Origin: WGA-3G sp963664215
GTDB taxonomy: Bacteria; Poribacteria; WGA-4E; WGA-3G
Strand: one strand, 5' to 3'
NCBI GenBank assembly: GCA_963664215.1
Contig: OY761015.1
DNA: 64,000 nucleotides
The position numbers and the translations under genes were made by a program. This document shows, one piece after another, positions 46,901 to 55,607 of this stretch. Within the stretch, counting starts at the first letter, position 1. The number at the start of each line of letters is the position of its first letter. The notes under the pieces were generated by a model. The model did no database searches. It was not told where the DNA came from and worked only from the letters and a program-made list of their open reading frames with translations.

Positions 46901-48067
46901 TTTCCAGTCACGCTGAAGCAAGGGATAAATATATTATGCGTCGCGGTTGAGTTCAATGGTAATGAATGGGGTGCCCATTTTGGGTTTGCCCCTGACACAC
47001 AATATACAGTCGTATTCCCAGGGACCGGCTTCGCATTTTCGGCGGATACCACACGTATTCGCGTCGGTGATACGGTCACACTCCGTATCGATGCGGAGAA
47101 AGTCACGGATTTAGCGGGCTGGCAGTTCGATCTCACATTTAATCCTGATGTACTTGAAGCGGTTGAAGTCAACGAAGGCGGTTTTCTGAAGAAAGGTGAT
47201 GGAAACACGTTCTTTCAGCGCGGAACAATTGATAACACTGGGGGTAAAATTGTGGGATTAAGTTCGGCGCTGATCTCCAAAAACGGGGTCACCGGTACCG
47301 GTAACCTCTTGTCAGTGGTGTTCTCTGCGAAGGCAGAAGGGAACAGCCAGGTGGCATTACGCAACTTCCAACTCGGTTCTAATACGGGTGATGTGATTCC
47401 TGCTGGCATGCGCGATCTTACCATCACGGTTGGATCTCAACCGCTTTGGGATGTGAATGTGGATGGACAGGTCAGTATTTTGGATCTGATTCTTGTGGCA
47501 CAGCACATGGGATCCGTCGCATCTGCCACCTCTAAAGTTGACGTAAACCGCGACGGAGTCGTCAGTATCTTGGACTTAATTCTCGTGGCGCAGCACATGG
47601 GTGAATCAACGGGTCCAGCGTCGCCTTCGATGCTTGCCATGGATAGCATAGACGGGTTGGATCCTGCGATGATACAAGCATGGATAGCGCGTGCGCACGT
47701 TGAAGATGATGGCTCTGTCGCCTTCCGAGAGGGTATCGCTTACCTTCAGAGTCTTTTAGTCTTGCTGACTCCAGAAGAGACAGCACTGCTTCCAAACTAT
47801 CCGAATCCATTCAACCCAGAGACGTGGATACCGTATCATTTAGCGAAACCCAGTAATGTGCGGATTACCATCTATGACGCACGCGGTGCTTTGGTACGCC
47901 AATTGGATCTCGGGCATCAACGTGAAGGCTACTACACGAGTCGGAGTCGTGCGGCGTATTGGGATGGCAGAAACGCCGTCGGCGAACGCGTTGCCAGTGG
48001 TGTCTATTTCTACCAATTGCAGGCGGATCATCTGTCGCTCCTGCGCAAGATGCTCATTTTGAAATAG
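43928..48067 (+). CDS. Giant exported diheme cytochrome c-LRR-cohesin-dockerin protein (copy 5)
   Basis: 1379 aa, GTG start with GAAGGAG upstream. Signal peptide (FIAFICLLMLLLGYQNVDA), heme 1 C41xxCH, heme 2 C407xxCH, ten LRRs, lectin-like domain (VWLNGEFVHENLIG), cohesin-like domain, duplicated-half dockerin. The sorting tail is of a different type (VRITIYDARGALVRQLDLGH) from copies 2-4. Its extreme C-terminus (FYQLQADHLSLLRKMLILK) is shared with copy 1, so tails are shuffled between paralogues. DUF1670 element 3 begins at the base after its stop. Confidence 0.88.
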   Translation: MNDQKIFIAFICLLMLLLGYQNVDAQGNLAQQAYAIFEQSCLNCHGEHGAFTENIIIEHAALIETGAVVPGKPIESELYKRLLIDDETKRMPLGQPRLPPAAILTIGNWIQAGAPDWTDTSEADGPFITPTKMLETIEKHVNALASFDRAFARYFTMTHLYNAGESAEALHAYRRALSKLVNSLSWGREVIKPQPIDLQETIFYIDLRDYEWEIGTNRWTQIEQVYPYKIGFEAPTQTHLREKLQTLRQEMNCEVPFVHVDWFLATASLPPLYHDILDLPKTDRELETRLEVNVVENIRNAAGRRVWRAGFNDSGVSNHNRVVERHTSRYGAYWKSYDFAGSVGTQNIFTHPLSFTHDGGEIIFNLPNGLQAYYLVDAGGNRLDAAPIKIVSNPAASDPTVRNGLSCIGCHTEGMKVFEDEVRGVVEQNANPPFNKARALRLYTEQATMETLVNEDTDRYRRALEAAGDVFGGIEPVQRFHEAFQGPIDAAHAAAAVGLETADFLGKIRENASLRNLGLGVLTGKSGSVKRDTWTSNFSGVVTTLGSPDSRAIKPIVPQTERIPGASVYIPDANLREVIEDALDKTPGDVITAEDMKTLVDLRGVGRGIRDLTGLETATDLEELYLQNNPISDISPLAGLVKLKEINLRNSSLSDLSPLSELILLKEVRFSGESIVDLSPLAGLTNLEGVGAWSTSISDASPLSGLTKLRWLELQGSPISDFSPFSGLTNLRRLEMYAAKTSDLSPLKGLTSLKILSIGNSQISDVFPLAGLINLEGLGLFANRHISDISPLASLKNLKVLDLTTNQISDVSPLAGLRNLEEVHLQRNNITDISPLDGLHENIQLAWYSNPGFPQGGPKIKGPWLWMFVPGVGFHEKMDYLSHASEGTVTESEVATYGAIEGSLVGEHVWTSHKIASASADRPDINVTLSDIGISKDHRRDDVVYGSLILNSPREQKTTMFAGSNHNHKVWLNGEFVHENLIGWAADYQDYFPVTLKQGINILCVAVEFNGNEWGAHFGFAPDTQYTVVFPGTGFAFSADTTRIRVGDTVTLRIDAEKVTDLAGWQFDLTFNPDVLEAVEVNEGGFLKKGDGNTFFQRGTIDNTGGKIVGLSSALISKNGVTGTGNLLSVVFSAKAEGNSQVALRNFQLGSNTGDVIPAGMRDLTITVGSQPLWDVNVDGQVSILDLILVAQHMGSVASATSKVDVNRDGVVSILDLILVAQHMGESTGPASPSMLAMDSIDGLDPAMIQAWIARAHVEDDGSVAFREGIAYLQSLLVLLTPEETALLPNYPNPFNPETWIPYHLAKPSNVRITIYDARGALVRQLDLGHQREGYYTSRSRAAYWDGRNAVGERVASGVYFYQLQADHLSLLRKMLILK

Positions 48068-48206
48068 TCTCATATGACCCTAGGAGTGCTGGGAGGCTGA
48101 TGTCCATTGGAAACCTCCCAGCGATCACTGATGAGTGGAAATGATGTGCTTGAAGGCACATTTGCTTGAAGTATAACAATACGGGTAAGGGGTGTCAACC
48201 CTATTT

Positions 48207-49064
48207 TCAACAGATCTGCTCCTTTTTTACTAAGTTTTCATCCATGGTTTGGAGTTGATCCTCTGGAATGAGGTCGAGATATTGAGTAATAACGCGTTTA
48301 GAAAGTCGTGTAATCTGTGAGATTTCGTCAATATCTGCGGTAGCTCTGCGAACGACTTTGACGGACTCATAATCCCGAATGTATCGATCAACCGCCTCCT
48401 TGGAGTGCTTCATCTTGGCAGCAATAGTCGGAGTAAGATATCCTTGAAGATAGAGGGTGATGATCTCTTTCTTGTGGGTAATCGCCCCCGATAAGTCATG
48501 AATATTGCCGCGCGTGGGTAAGATTTCTCCAGTGGTTTTCTGCCACTCATTGACATAATCACAGACGACCTGATCACAGACGTTGAGCAAGACGGCCAAG
48601 TCAAGTTGTGTCAATAAGGCGCCTTGATCATAAGCTTGATGACACCAGCGAACCATGCGTTTCATCCGGAGTTGTCTGGAAGTAAACCCGTCGCGAAACG
48701 ATTCGACATCTTCTGCGGCGACATAGGTGAGAATGATGGGTTTCATACGGGTTTTGATGATCGCTTTACCTTTTTCAGGGTATTCATCAATCGGGACTGC
48801 CATCCAGACGAGCTGTCCATAGCGGAGGTATCGCTCTTCGGGAAGTTCGTCGCCTTTGGCGAGTTTCTCCAGAGGCAGGGCAATGACGAAATACTGCTCA
48901 ACGGTCTTGAGGATATCATCAACAATAGCCGTCGCTGTGACTTCGCCTTTGTCATACCCGTAGTCATTGAGAAAGCGGTGGATCAGCAACTGTCGTAGCG
49001 ATTTATCGTTGATGCGTCTGACTTTCTTCTCGTTGACTTGCGTGCGCGTTGAGGGTTTACTCAT
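48207..49064 (-). CDS. DUF1670-like protein B of element copy 3
   Basis: 285 aa from ATG 49064 (MSKPSTRTQVNEKKVRRIND). Same blocks as in copy 1: YDQGALLTQLDLAVLLN, PTRGNIHDLSGAITHKKEII, TIAAKMKHSKEAVDRYIRDY. It overlaps the end of gene A by 8 bp (ATGAGTAA), a slightly longer overlap than in the other copies because gene A is extended to GISDE. More diverged from copies 1 and 2 than those are from each other, for example in the C-terminal ENLVKKEQIC. Confidence 0.78.
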   Translation of the reverse strand: MSKPSTRTQVNEKKVRRINDKSLRQLLIHRFLNDYGYDKGEVTATAIVDDILKTVEQYFVIALPLEKLAKGDELPEERYLRYGQLVWMAVPIDEYPEKGKAIIKTRMKPIILTYVAAEDVESFRDGFTSRQLRMKRMVRWCHQAYDQGALLTQLDLAVLLNVCDQVVCDYVNEWQKTTGEILPTRGNIHDLSGAITHKKEIITLYLQGYLTPTIAAKMKHSKEAVDRYIRDYESVKVVRRATADIDEISQITRLSKRVITQYLDLIPEDQLQTMDENLVKKEQIC

Positions 49065-49860
49065 CGGAGATCCCCTTTTTTTCATTCATGGGTTCGGGGT
49101 GAAGCAGCTGGGTCATGCGATCGGTGTGTTGGTATTGCTTATACAGCGAGAGATATTCGCGAATCAACCGGTCCGAGAAGCGAGTGATCAGGCGTATCTG
49201 TCCCTTGGGAAAGTCTTGATGATGCAACGTAGCAACTTGTGTGAAATCTCTCAAGTACCGCCAGACGGCGCGTTCGGAGTGGTTGGTCTTTTGCTCAATC
49301 TCGGTGAAGGTGTAGTCCTTGAAATACAAATCGAGAATCTGCGTCTTGTGAGATAGACCGGGTCCCATGTCGTGTTTCGTCCCGCGTGTCATCACGAAAT
49401 ACCCGTCCTGCTTCAACGCTCGGATGTCGCGTTTGACGCTGGCAGGACTCGTGGTTAATAAGATGGCTAAATCTTCATAACTCAGCAAGGCGTCTTGGTC
49501 ATAAGCCTCTTTGGTCAATCGCAGGATCCGATGGCGTCTGAGACCGGGTAGACCATAATCAGCTAAGACTTCGAAGTCCTCTGTGACATCATTGAGCGTC
49601 AGACAGCAGGAAACTTTCCTCGCAAGAGCGATGTGTTTGCCTGCGGGTTCCTCAGCAGCGACGGCCTCGTAGCAGATCTGTCCTGAGGAGAGTTGAATGT
49701 CGGCATGTTCCTGAAAATAGCCAGCAATCTGTTTATAGTAGGCTTCGGCCATGATCGGCATCAAATTGAAGTCTGCTGAAATCTTCTGAATAATCGCCGA
49801 TCTGGCATTCTTAGATTCGAGACGTTTGATGCCATAGACCGCATCCTTTTTGCGTGTCAT
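49057..49860 (-). CDS. DUF1670-like protein A of element copy 3
   Basis: 267 aa from ATG 49860 with GGAGGTCCTT directly upstream; a longer frame from 49914 would read into the terminal region. Begins MTRKKDAVYGIKRLESKNAR. Contains FNLMPIMAEAYYKQIAGYFQ, the EAYDQDALLSYEDLAILLTT block, TRGTKHDMGPGLSHKTQI and a helix-turn-helix-like NHSERAVWRYLRDF. No catalytic motif recognised. Confidence 0.78.
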   Translation of the reverse strand: MTRKKDAVYGIKRLESKNARSAIIQKISADFNLMPIMAEAYYKQIAGYFQEHADIQLSSGQICYEAVAAEEPAGKHIALARKVSCCLTLNDVTEDFEVLADYGLPGLRRHRILRLTKEAYDQDALLSYEDLAILLTTSPASVKRDIRALKQDGYFVMTRGTKHDMGPGLSHKTQILDLYFKDYTFTEIEQKTNHSERAVWRYLRDFTQVATLHHQDFPKGQIRLITRFSDRLIREYLSLYKQYQHTDRMTQLLHPEPMNEKKGISDE

Positions 49861-49996
49861 AAGGACCTCCGTGAAATCCGTCTGGGTGATGCAAATACAT
49901 CTACCTGTTAGCATAACTCATAGTTAGCATAACTATCAGTATAACTCATGGGGTCATATGAGACAAACTATAAGTAGATAAGAAAGGAACTACAAC

Positions 49997-52063
49997 ATGG
50001 AACCACAAAGAAGGAAAATTTTCATGAAAAACAGGCTATTTTTGATTGCTTTCATACTATTTGGGGTTTCCACCTTTTTTTCAGCAAACACGTTCGCACA
50101 AGACCACACACAATGGAGTTTACCTGAAGGGGCCAAAGCACGCTTGGGTAAAGGACATATAACCCAGATTGCGTATTCTCCGGATGGGACGCGTCTGGCG
50201 GTTGCGAGTTCTATCGGTATTTGGGTATACGATACAGCGACGGGTGAAGCACTTGATCTGATTACAGGGCATACAGGTTGGGTTATGAGCATGTCGTTTA
50301 GTTCAGATGGCACAACGCTTGCCAGCGGGGGTGAGGACGGCACCGTCCGTTTATGGGATATAGAGACGGGACGCCACCTCCGCACGCTTGAAGGGCATAC
50401 AAGATGGGTTATGAGCGTATCGTTTAGTCCAGATGGTATCACTCTCACGAGCGGGAGTCCTTCAGAAATCTGTTTATGGGATGTAGAGACGGGGAGACAG
50501 CTCCGCACGCTTGAAGGACGCGGCGGTTGGGTTATGAGTGTGTCATTGAGCCTTGATGGTAGTATTGTTGCTAGGGGTGAGGTGGATGCCAATGTCCGTT
50601 TATGGAGTGTAGAGACGGGGCGTCACATCCACACGCTTGAAGGACATACAGATTGGGTTATGAGCATGTCGTTTAGTCCAGACGGCACCACTCTCGCCAG
50701 CGGGAGTTCGGACAGCACGGTACTGTGGGATGTAGCCACGGGTAGGCAGCTCCGCACGCTTGAAGGGGATGCGGGTTCTATTTGGTATTTTAGCATGTCG
50801 TTTAGCCCGGATGGCACAACGCTTGCCAGCGGGGGCGAGGACGGCACTATCCGTCTATGGGATGTAGCAACAGGGCATCACCTCCGCACGCTTGAAAGAC
50901 ATACATGGGATGTCAATAGCGTATCGTTTAGCCCGGATGGCACGACGCTTGCCAGCGGGAGTTTGGATGGCACTGTCCGTTTATGGGATGTAGCAACCGG
51001 ACGTCACCTCCGCACGCTTGAAGGACATACAGATTGGGTTCAGAGCGTGGCGTTTAGCCCGGATGGTAGCATGGGTGCCAGCGGAATTGAGGATGGCACC
51101 GTTCGTTTATGGGATATAGAAACCGGACGTCTCATCCGCACGCTTGAGGGGCATATATGGCCCCTCTATAGCATGTCCTTTAGTCCGGATAGCACTATAC
51201 TCGTAGGTGGGAGTTCGGATGCTACCGTCCGTCTATGGAATGTAGCCACGGGGAGGCAACTCCAGGTACTTGAAGGACATACGTGGCATGTCTACAGCGT
51301 ATCGCTTAGTCCGGATGGCACGACGCTTGCCAGTGGGAGTGGGGACGAGACCGTCCGTTTATGGGATGTAGAGACGGGACGCCACCTCCGCACGCTTGAA
51401 AGACATACATGGGATGTCAATAGTGTATCGTTTAGCCCGGATAGTACTAAACTCGCCAGTGGGAGTTCGGACTTTACCGTCCGTCTATGGGATGTAGCCA
51501 CGGGTAGGCAACTCCAGAGACTTGAAGGGCATATGGGGACGGTCTATACCGTGTCGTTTAGTCCAGATGGCATTACACTCGCTAGTGGGAGTTCGGACGC
51601 TACTGCCCGTCTGTGGGATGTAGCAACAGGGAGTCCCATCCGCACGTTTGAAGGGCATACGGATCATGTTGAGAGCATATCATTTAGTCCAGATGGTAGC
51701 ACGCTCGCCAGTGGGAGTTCGGATGCTACCATCCGTCTATGGGATGTAGCCACGGGGAGGCAGGTCCGCACGTTTGAAGGACATACGGATGATGTTGAGA
51801 GTGTGTCGTTTAGTCCAGATGGTAGCACGCTCGCCAGTTGGAGTGAGGACGGCACGGTGCTGCTGTGGGAACTTACCTCACCCAAACCTCCACAACGTCC
51901 TGAAGATATTAACGGCGACGGATTGGTCAACATCCAAGACCTTGTCTTCGTCGCAGCACACCTCGGTCAGACAGCACCAAACACCGCAGATGTCAATGGT
52001 GATGGGGTCGTCAACATTCAAGACTTAGTTCAGATCGCTGGGGCACTCGGCAAACCCCAGTGA
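49997..52063 (+). CDS. Exported 14-repeat WD40 protein with C-terminal dockerin
   Basis: 688 aa from ATG 49997; an alternative ATG at 50024 also has a good ribosome site (AAGGA) and starts directly at the signal peptide (LFLIAFILFGVSTFFSANTF). I count 14 WD40 repeats of about 42 residues, typified by FSPDGTTLASGS and VRLWDVATGRHLRTLEGH, enough for two seven-bladed propellers. Repeat 3 (GSPSEICLWD) and repeat 4 are the most divergent. The C-terminus is a dockerin pair (DINGDGLVNIQDLVFVAAHL, DVNGDGVVNIQDLVQIAGAL). It has no sorting tail of its own, though a scrap of one follows the stop. It probably binds a cohesin-bearing surface partner. Confidence 0.9.
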   Translation: MEPQRRKIFMKNRLFLIAFILFGVSTFFSANTFAQDHTQWSLPEGAKARLGKGHITQIAYSPDGTRLAVASSIGIWVYDTATGEALDLITGHTGWVMSMSFSSDGTTLASGGEDGTVRLWDIETGRHLRTLEGHTRWVMSVSFSPDGITLTSGSPSEICLWDVETGRQLRTLEGRGGWVMSVSLSLDGSIVARGEVDANVRLWSVETGRHIHTLEGHTDWVMSMSFSPDGTTLASGSSDSTVLWDVATGRQLRTLEGDAGSIWYFSMSFSPDGTTLASGGEDGTIRLWDVATGHHLRTLERHTWDVNSVSFSPDGTTLASGSLDGTVRLWDVATGRHLRTLEGHTDWVQSVAFSPDGSMGASGIEDGTVRLWDIETGRLIRTLEGHIWPLYSMSFSPDSTILVGGSSDATVRLWNVATGRQLQVLEGHTWHVYSVSLSPDGTTLASGSGDETVRLWDVETGRHLRTLERHTWDVNSVSFSPDSTKLASGSSDFTVRLWDVATGRQLQRLEGHMGTVYTVSFSPDGITLASGSSDATARLWDVATGSPIRTFEGHTDHVESISFSPDGSTLASGSSDATIRLWDVATGRQVRTFEGHTDDVESVSFSPDGSTLASWSEDGTVLLWELTSPKPPQRPEDINGDGLVNIQDLVFVAAHLGQTAPNTADVNGDGVVNIQDLVQIAGALGKPQ

Positions 52064-52064
52064 G

Positions 52065-52103
52065 ATACGGATTACCATCTATGACGCACGCGGCAACATC
52101 TTT
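52065..52103 (+). pseudogene. Scrap of a sorting-tail domain after the WD40 gene
   Basis: Just past the TGA, another frame reads IRITIYDARGNIF. It matches the tail of cytochrome copy 5 (VRITIYDARGALV) at both protein and DNA level. The WD40 gene or its ancestor probably once carried a full tail. Confidence 0.6.
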
Positions 52104-52140
52104 AAACCTACGCACGATTTCATAAAAAGGAGAATCAATA

Positions 52141-52602
52141 ATGTTTGGATTACGTGAAAAGTTGAAATATATGGCTTTGGGAGGGTTGATAGTCCTCACC
52201 GGATTTGTATTGGGAAACATGAACAAGGATACTGAAGCACAATCTGGCTCTGAGACAATTGATGAACTGACCGTTAGAAATATGATTGTACTTGAGGATA
52301 TAAGAGTGATTAACGACGATAATGCGCCTCAAGTTGTAATCACTTGGGATGAAAATGGTGGAAACGTATCAGCTCACAGTCTAAGCGGACAGGCTGCTTT
52401 GAGGGTTGGTGAAGATGGTGGGCTTATACAGGTTGGCAACGCAGAAGGGAAAATTGGTGCTCAGGTCACAATGAATGAGAATGGTGGAATCGTAGTCGTT
52501 CGTTCCACAAACGGACCGGGTGGCGCTGCATTAGCTATATACGAGGGTGACGGAGTTGTTTACACAAAAGATAGGCTTGGAAATATAATCGCACTGGATT
52601 GA
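52141..52602 (+). CDS. Small exported or anchored beta-rich protein
   Basis: 153 aa. N-terminal helix (KYMALGGLIVLTGFVLGNMN) is followed by a short linker ending in AQ (possible signal cleavage) and a core of SETIDELTVRNMIVLEDIRV, then repeated short beta motifs with Gly (NENGGIVVVRS, DENGGNVSAHS). The end is DGVVYTKDRLGNIIALD. The Gly-rich short-period repeat suggests a beta-solenoid. No family recognised. The next gene is a clear paralogue (same first 60 residues pattern and same end), broken by an insertion sequence. Ribosome site AAAAGGAGAAT. Confidence 0.75.
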   Translation: MFGLREKLKYMALGGLIVLTGFVLGNMNKDTEAQSGSETIDELTVRNMIVLEDIRVINDDNAPQVVITWDENGGNVSAHSLSGQAALRVGEDGGLIQVGNAEGKIGAQVTMNENGGIVVVRSTNGPGGAALAIYEGDGVVYTKDRLGNIIALD

Positions 52603-53136
52603 AACAATGTGTAAAAACGTGCTCTGATCTCCTTACAAGTAAATAAATTGGAAATACCCACCAGTTGTATATAACTGCGCGTGTTGACTGTCTCTCAAAT
52701 GCGTTTTAGGGGTAATCTCGCGGACTTTTTCCAAAAGCAGGAGCAATTTCAGACGACACACGATTTTATGAGAGGGAGCATCTATAATGTTTAGATTACG
52801 TGAAAAGTTGACGTATATGTTTTTAACTGGATTACTGGCATTTGCTGGTTTTCTGTTTGGTAACATGAACAATGATACTAAAGCACAACTTGAATCTGAG
52901 ACGATTGATGAACTGACTGTCCGGAAGTTAACTGTGCTTGAAGATATAACCCTGATAGCGGACAACGGAGAACCCCGAGTTGTTATATCTTGGAATGAAA
53001 TCAGTGGATCGGTATCGTGTTACGGTCCGGGAGGAATGGATGTTGCGGATAGCGCGGGTCTGTTAGTTGGTCAGTTAGGTGGAATTGCAGGAGTTACCGA
53101 TAGAAATGGGAGTGGTGCGAGTCTCACGCTTGGACT

Positions 53137-54718
53137 CTTACTGTTACCCACAAATATTTCTGTGGTGTGTTGCTGTGTCTAAGACGTATGGTTTTCTGAA
53201 GAATCGTCAAAGAGAGCAAAGGTGTTGGAAATATCCGTCAAGCGTTGCCACCCTCGCCATAAAACCGTGGCACCCGGGGGGCCATCAGACTTGCGTCCCA
53301 AGAACCCACCGAGTTTGGCGATCCAAAGCACGACTTGGGCAACGGTGGGTGTTTTCTTTGGGAAAGTGCGGGTCTTGTGAGTCAGGGCGTAAAGTGCTTT
53401 CCACTCATTTTCCGTCACCACTTGCGTGCAATCTGCCTCCGGGAGGGACCGGTTGAGGCGTGTTATCCAGTAGAGTCGCCACGCAATGACACTTAGTAAA
53501 GCGATATACCGCAGGAGACGGTCTTTGGTTTGCAATCGGGCGTGCTCGACCTTGGTGCCGGATTTCAAGACTTTGAAATAGACTTCAATGTGCCAGCGCT
53601 GGGTATACCATTCGATGCGCTGGAGTGCTTCAGAGAAGTTGGAAACTTCTACGTTGGTCAGCAGTAGCCAGTTGAGAGGCGTTATGTCATCGGGAGGGTT
53701 GGGTTCTATGACCCATACCAGAGAGATCGCGACAGGTGGCAAGTTTTTCGTCTCGGGGCGTTGTTGGCAGCGATGCGGCAGACGGAGCGTCGTCTGGGCG
53801 AAACGCACTTGTAGATGTGCCTGACGCCCTGGGCGTTTAGGGCGTGCGGGGACATCAAGCGTCAACTCACCGGCCAGGGGCGCATGATTGACTAAATCCC
53901 GCAGCGTCCCGTAGATATCTTCACTCCGGCGGTTTTGGGCGGCGCGTATCACGAAAGGATGTTCTTTGGCTTCAACGAAAAACTCATAAATATCTGCTTC
54001 ACGGTCACAGATAGTGATCACTTCAACGCCTTCTGGGGTGCGGGTCTGCGTCTGTAAAAGGGATTCAACCCATTTGTAGCTTTCTTTGGCTTCAAGGGGT
54101 TTGGTTTTATAATCGCCCTTATCAGAGGTATCCCGAACCCACACCTTATCCGTCAGACACCCAAGGGGCAGTCCTGAAGCACTGATGACCAAGGTTGTAT
54201 GTTTCACTACCCCTTGGCAGCTGTGAGACCCGTTTCCGATTGGACCTAATCCCTGCGTTGCGGGATGATCGGTATAATCAAGATAGGTGGTATCTTGGAT
54301 CGCAAAGACCCGTTGATGACCCCGCATGCGTTCAATCGTCTGTTGAAAGTGCGGATCGAGAACTTGTTGCGCAGAGACTTTCTCATTGTCAAAGAAACGG
54401 TAGGCAGCTTTGACTGCCGACCAATCGCCACAAGCTGCGCTAATCGACGACATCGGTTGCTCACAAAGGGCATCCGCAATACTGACGAGTCTGTCATTGA
54501 GACGGGTATCTCCCAAATCAAGACCTGAAAACTCCTGACGACTCCAAGACACGACCGACGCTTGTGGATGTGAAGACATTCTTAGCTCCTCTGTAAGAAA
54601 TCGATACTTTTTACGACCAAACTCAGAAGACTTTTTAAACATAACACACGGGACCCCCCCATACAAGAAAAACTCAACGCATCTTACCTCACCCTCTATA
54701 CTTATGGGTAACAGTAAG
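53137..54718 (-). mobile_element. IS4-family (IS50-like) insertion sequence
   Basis: 1582 bp with perfect 14-bp terminal inverted repeats CTTACTGTTACCCA / TGGGTAACAGTAAG and a 10-bp target duplication CGCTTGGACT at 53127-53136 and 54719-54728. It carries one intact transposase. Perfect ends and target copies indicate a recent insertion. Confidence 0.94.
53179..54579 (-). CDS. IS4-family transposase (IS50/Tn5-like)
   Basis: 466 aa from ATG 54579, which has GAGGAG 7 bases upstream; a longer frame to 54666 adds 29 residues. The Tn5-type catalytic triad is visible: D96 (AIQDTTYLDYT), D192 (TICDREADIYEF) and E332 in the YREK signature (YTQRWHIEVYFKVLK). The C-terminal dimerisation segment LGGFLGRKSDGPPG parallels that of Tn5 transposase. 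Intact and probably active. Confidence 0.93.
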   Translation of the reverse strand: MSSHPQASVVSWSRQEFSGLDLGDTRLNDRLVSIADALCEQPMSSISAACGDWSAVKAAYRFFDNEKVSAQQVLDPHFQQTIERMRGHQRVFAIQDTTYLDYTDHPATQGLGPIGNGSHSCQGVVKHTTLVISASGLPLGCLTDKVWVRDTSDKGDYKTKPLEAKESYKWVESLLQTQTRTPEGVEVITICDREADIYEFFVEAKEHPFVIRAAQNRRSEDIYGTLRDLVNHAPLAGELTLDVPARPKRPGRQAHLQVRFAQTTLRLPHRCQQRPETKNLPPVAISLVWVIEPNPPDDITPLNWLLLTNVEVSNFSEALQRIEWYTQRWHIEVYFKVLKSGTKVEHARLQTKDRLLRYIALLSVIAWRLYWITRLNRSLPEADCTQVVTENEWKALYALTHKTRTFPKKTPTVAQVVLWIAKLGGFLGRKSDGPPGATVLWRGWQRLTDISNTFALFDDSSENHTS

Positions 54719-55022
54719 CGCTTGGACTGGAGGGTGGAGGCGTAACCATTTTTTCTATCGCTGGTGTCACTGGGGAAGGTGGTGCTGCCTTAAGTATAGA
54801 TGAAGGGGATGGTGTTATCTTCACAAGAGATAGGTTTGGTGAACTCCGCGCATTAGGACGGTAGTTAAGCCATATTCAACTCACATAAATTGTCCAAACT
54901 GAGGACTCTCATGGAAAAACACATCCAGATCCACTTTTTGAGTCTACCGTGTCGGACTTCGCTAATGTTAGATCGAACGCACGTTATTTTATTGGAGGGC
55001 CAAGTAACGGAGCGGGGTATAG

Positions 55023-55607
55023 ATGGAATCTGTTAAGTCTATTATTCTTTTTCTTTGCTTTGCGGGGATTTTGTTTTGCGGTATTACGGCTATTGTTAAT
55101 GTTCTTTATCTGGTGATAGGAACTTTATACGCCCTTTTCTCGCGCCCGAAATGTTCTAACTGTACAAAAAGGGTAGGAAAAGAGACGATCAGGTGTCCGC
55201 ACTGTGGGAGTGCTCTCGGAGAAAAACGACCTCAAGAAGAAATAGATCCCGAACTTTACACGCGCGTCAAGGTTTTGGTAGCAGAACAGGCGCTGGTATC
55301 AGAAGAAGAACTCACGCCAGACACACACTTAGCGGAGGATTTACCGCTATCTGGTGACGATGGCTATGAACTACTTGAGGCGTTTTGTGAAACGTTTGAG
55401 ATCGAAAATATGAGTGAGATTGAGCCATACGACTATTTCGGTCCAGAGGCGTGGGACCCATTTTACGTATATGTTTTGCTCTATTACTGGGTGTTTAACA
55501 GGGAAAAACTAAATGAGCCTTATTATTCTCTAAAACCGCTTTATTTGCGGGATTTAGTCAAATCGGCTGAAGCGAAAAGGTGGATCCCACCAGAGGCAAC
55601 AGAATGA
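55023..55607 (+). CDS. Membrane zinc-ribbon protein with DUF1493-like acyl-carrier fold (copy 1)
   Basis: 194 aa. One N-terminal hydrophobic region (about 5-38), then a zinc ribbon with two CxxC pairs (CSNCTKRVG, CPHCGSALG), then a soluble domain from about residue 75. That domain resembles DUF1493: LVSEEELTPDTHLAEDLPLS, GDDGYELLEAFCETFEIE, a YDYFG motif and the end LYLRDLVKSAEAKRWIPPE. DUF1493 proteins are thought to be acyl-carrier-like, but the modified Ser of true carriers is not evident (SGDDGYELL). First gene of a set; its stop overlaps the ATG of a lipoprotein remnant (ATGA). Confidence 0.75.
   Translation: MESVKSIILFLCFAGILFCGITAIVNVLYLVIGTLYALFSRPKCSNCTKRVGKETIRCPHCGSALGEKRPQEEIDPELYTRVKVLVAEQALVSEEELTPDTHLAEDLPLSGDDGYELLEAFCETFEIENMSEIEPYDYFGPEAWDPFYVYVLLYYWVFNREKLNEPYYSLKPLYLRDLVKSAEAKRWIPPEATE

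Larger units (their letters stand above)
48068..49963 (-). mobile_element. DUF1670-type two-gene element, copy 3 (both genes intact)
   Basis: 1896 bp between TCTCATATGACCC (48068-48080) and GGGTCATATGAGA (49951-49963). Both genes are open, making it the most likely functional copy. Its two ends carry matching outer bases (TCT/AGA) that differ from copy 1 (TAT/ATA). Confidence 0.78.
52787..54864 (+). pseudogene. Paralogue of the preceding gene, split by an IS4-type element
   Basis: The 5' part (52787-53136) begins MFRLREKLTYMFLTGLLAFA and reads to the insertion. The 3' part (54729-54864) encodes EGGGVTIFSIAGVTGEGGAA and ends FGELRALGR. Removing the element and one 10-bp target copy joins them in frame to a 161-aa protein parallel to its 153-aa neighbour, so disruption is recent. 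The apparent ORF to 53182 ends in element sequence (LLPTNISVVCCCV). Confidence 0.88.

Noticed and set aside
50240..51880. Regular roughly 126-bp DNA repeats resembling a repeat array
   Set aside because: They are in-frame WD40 codons. Spacing and content do not fit CRISPR; no short identical repeats with unique spacers and no cas genes are present.
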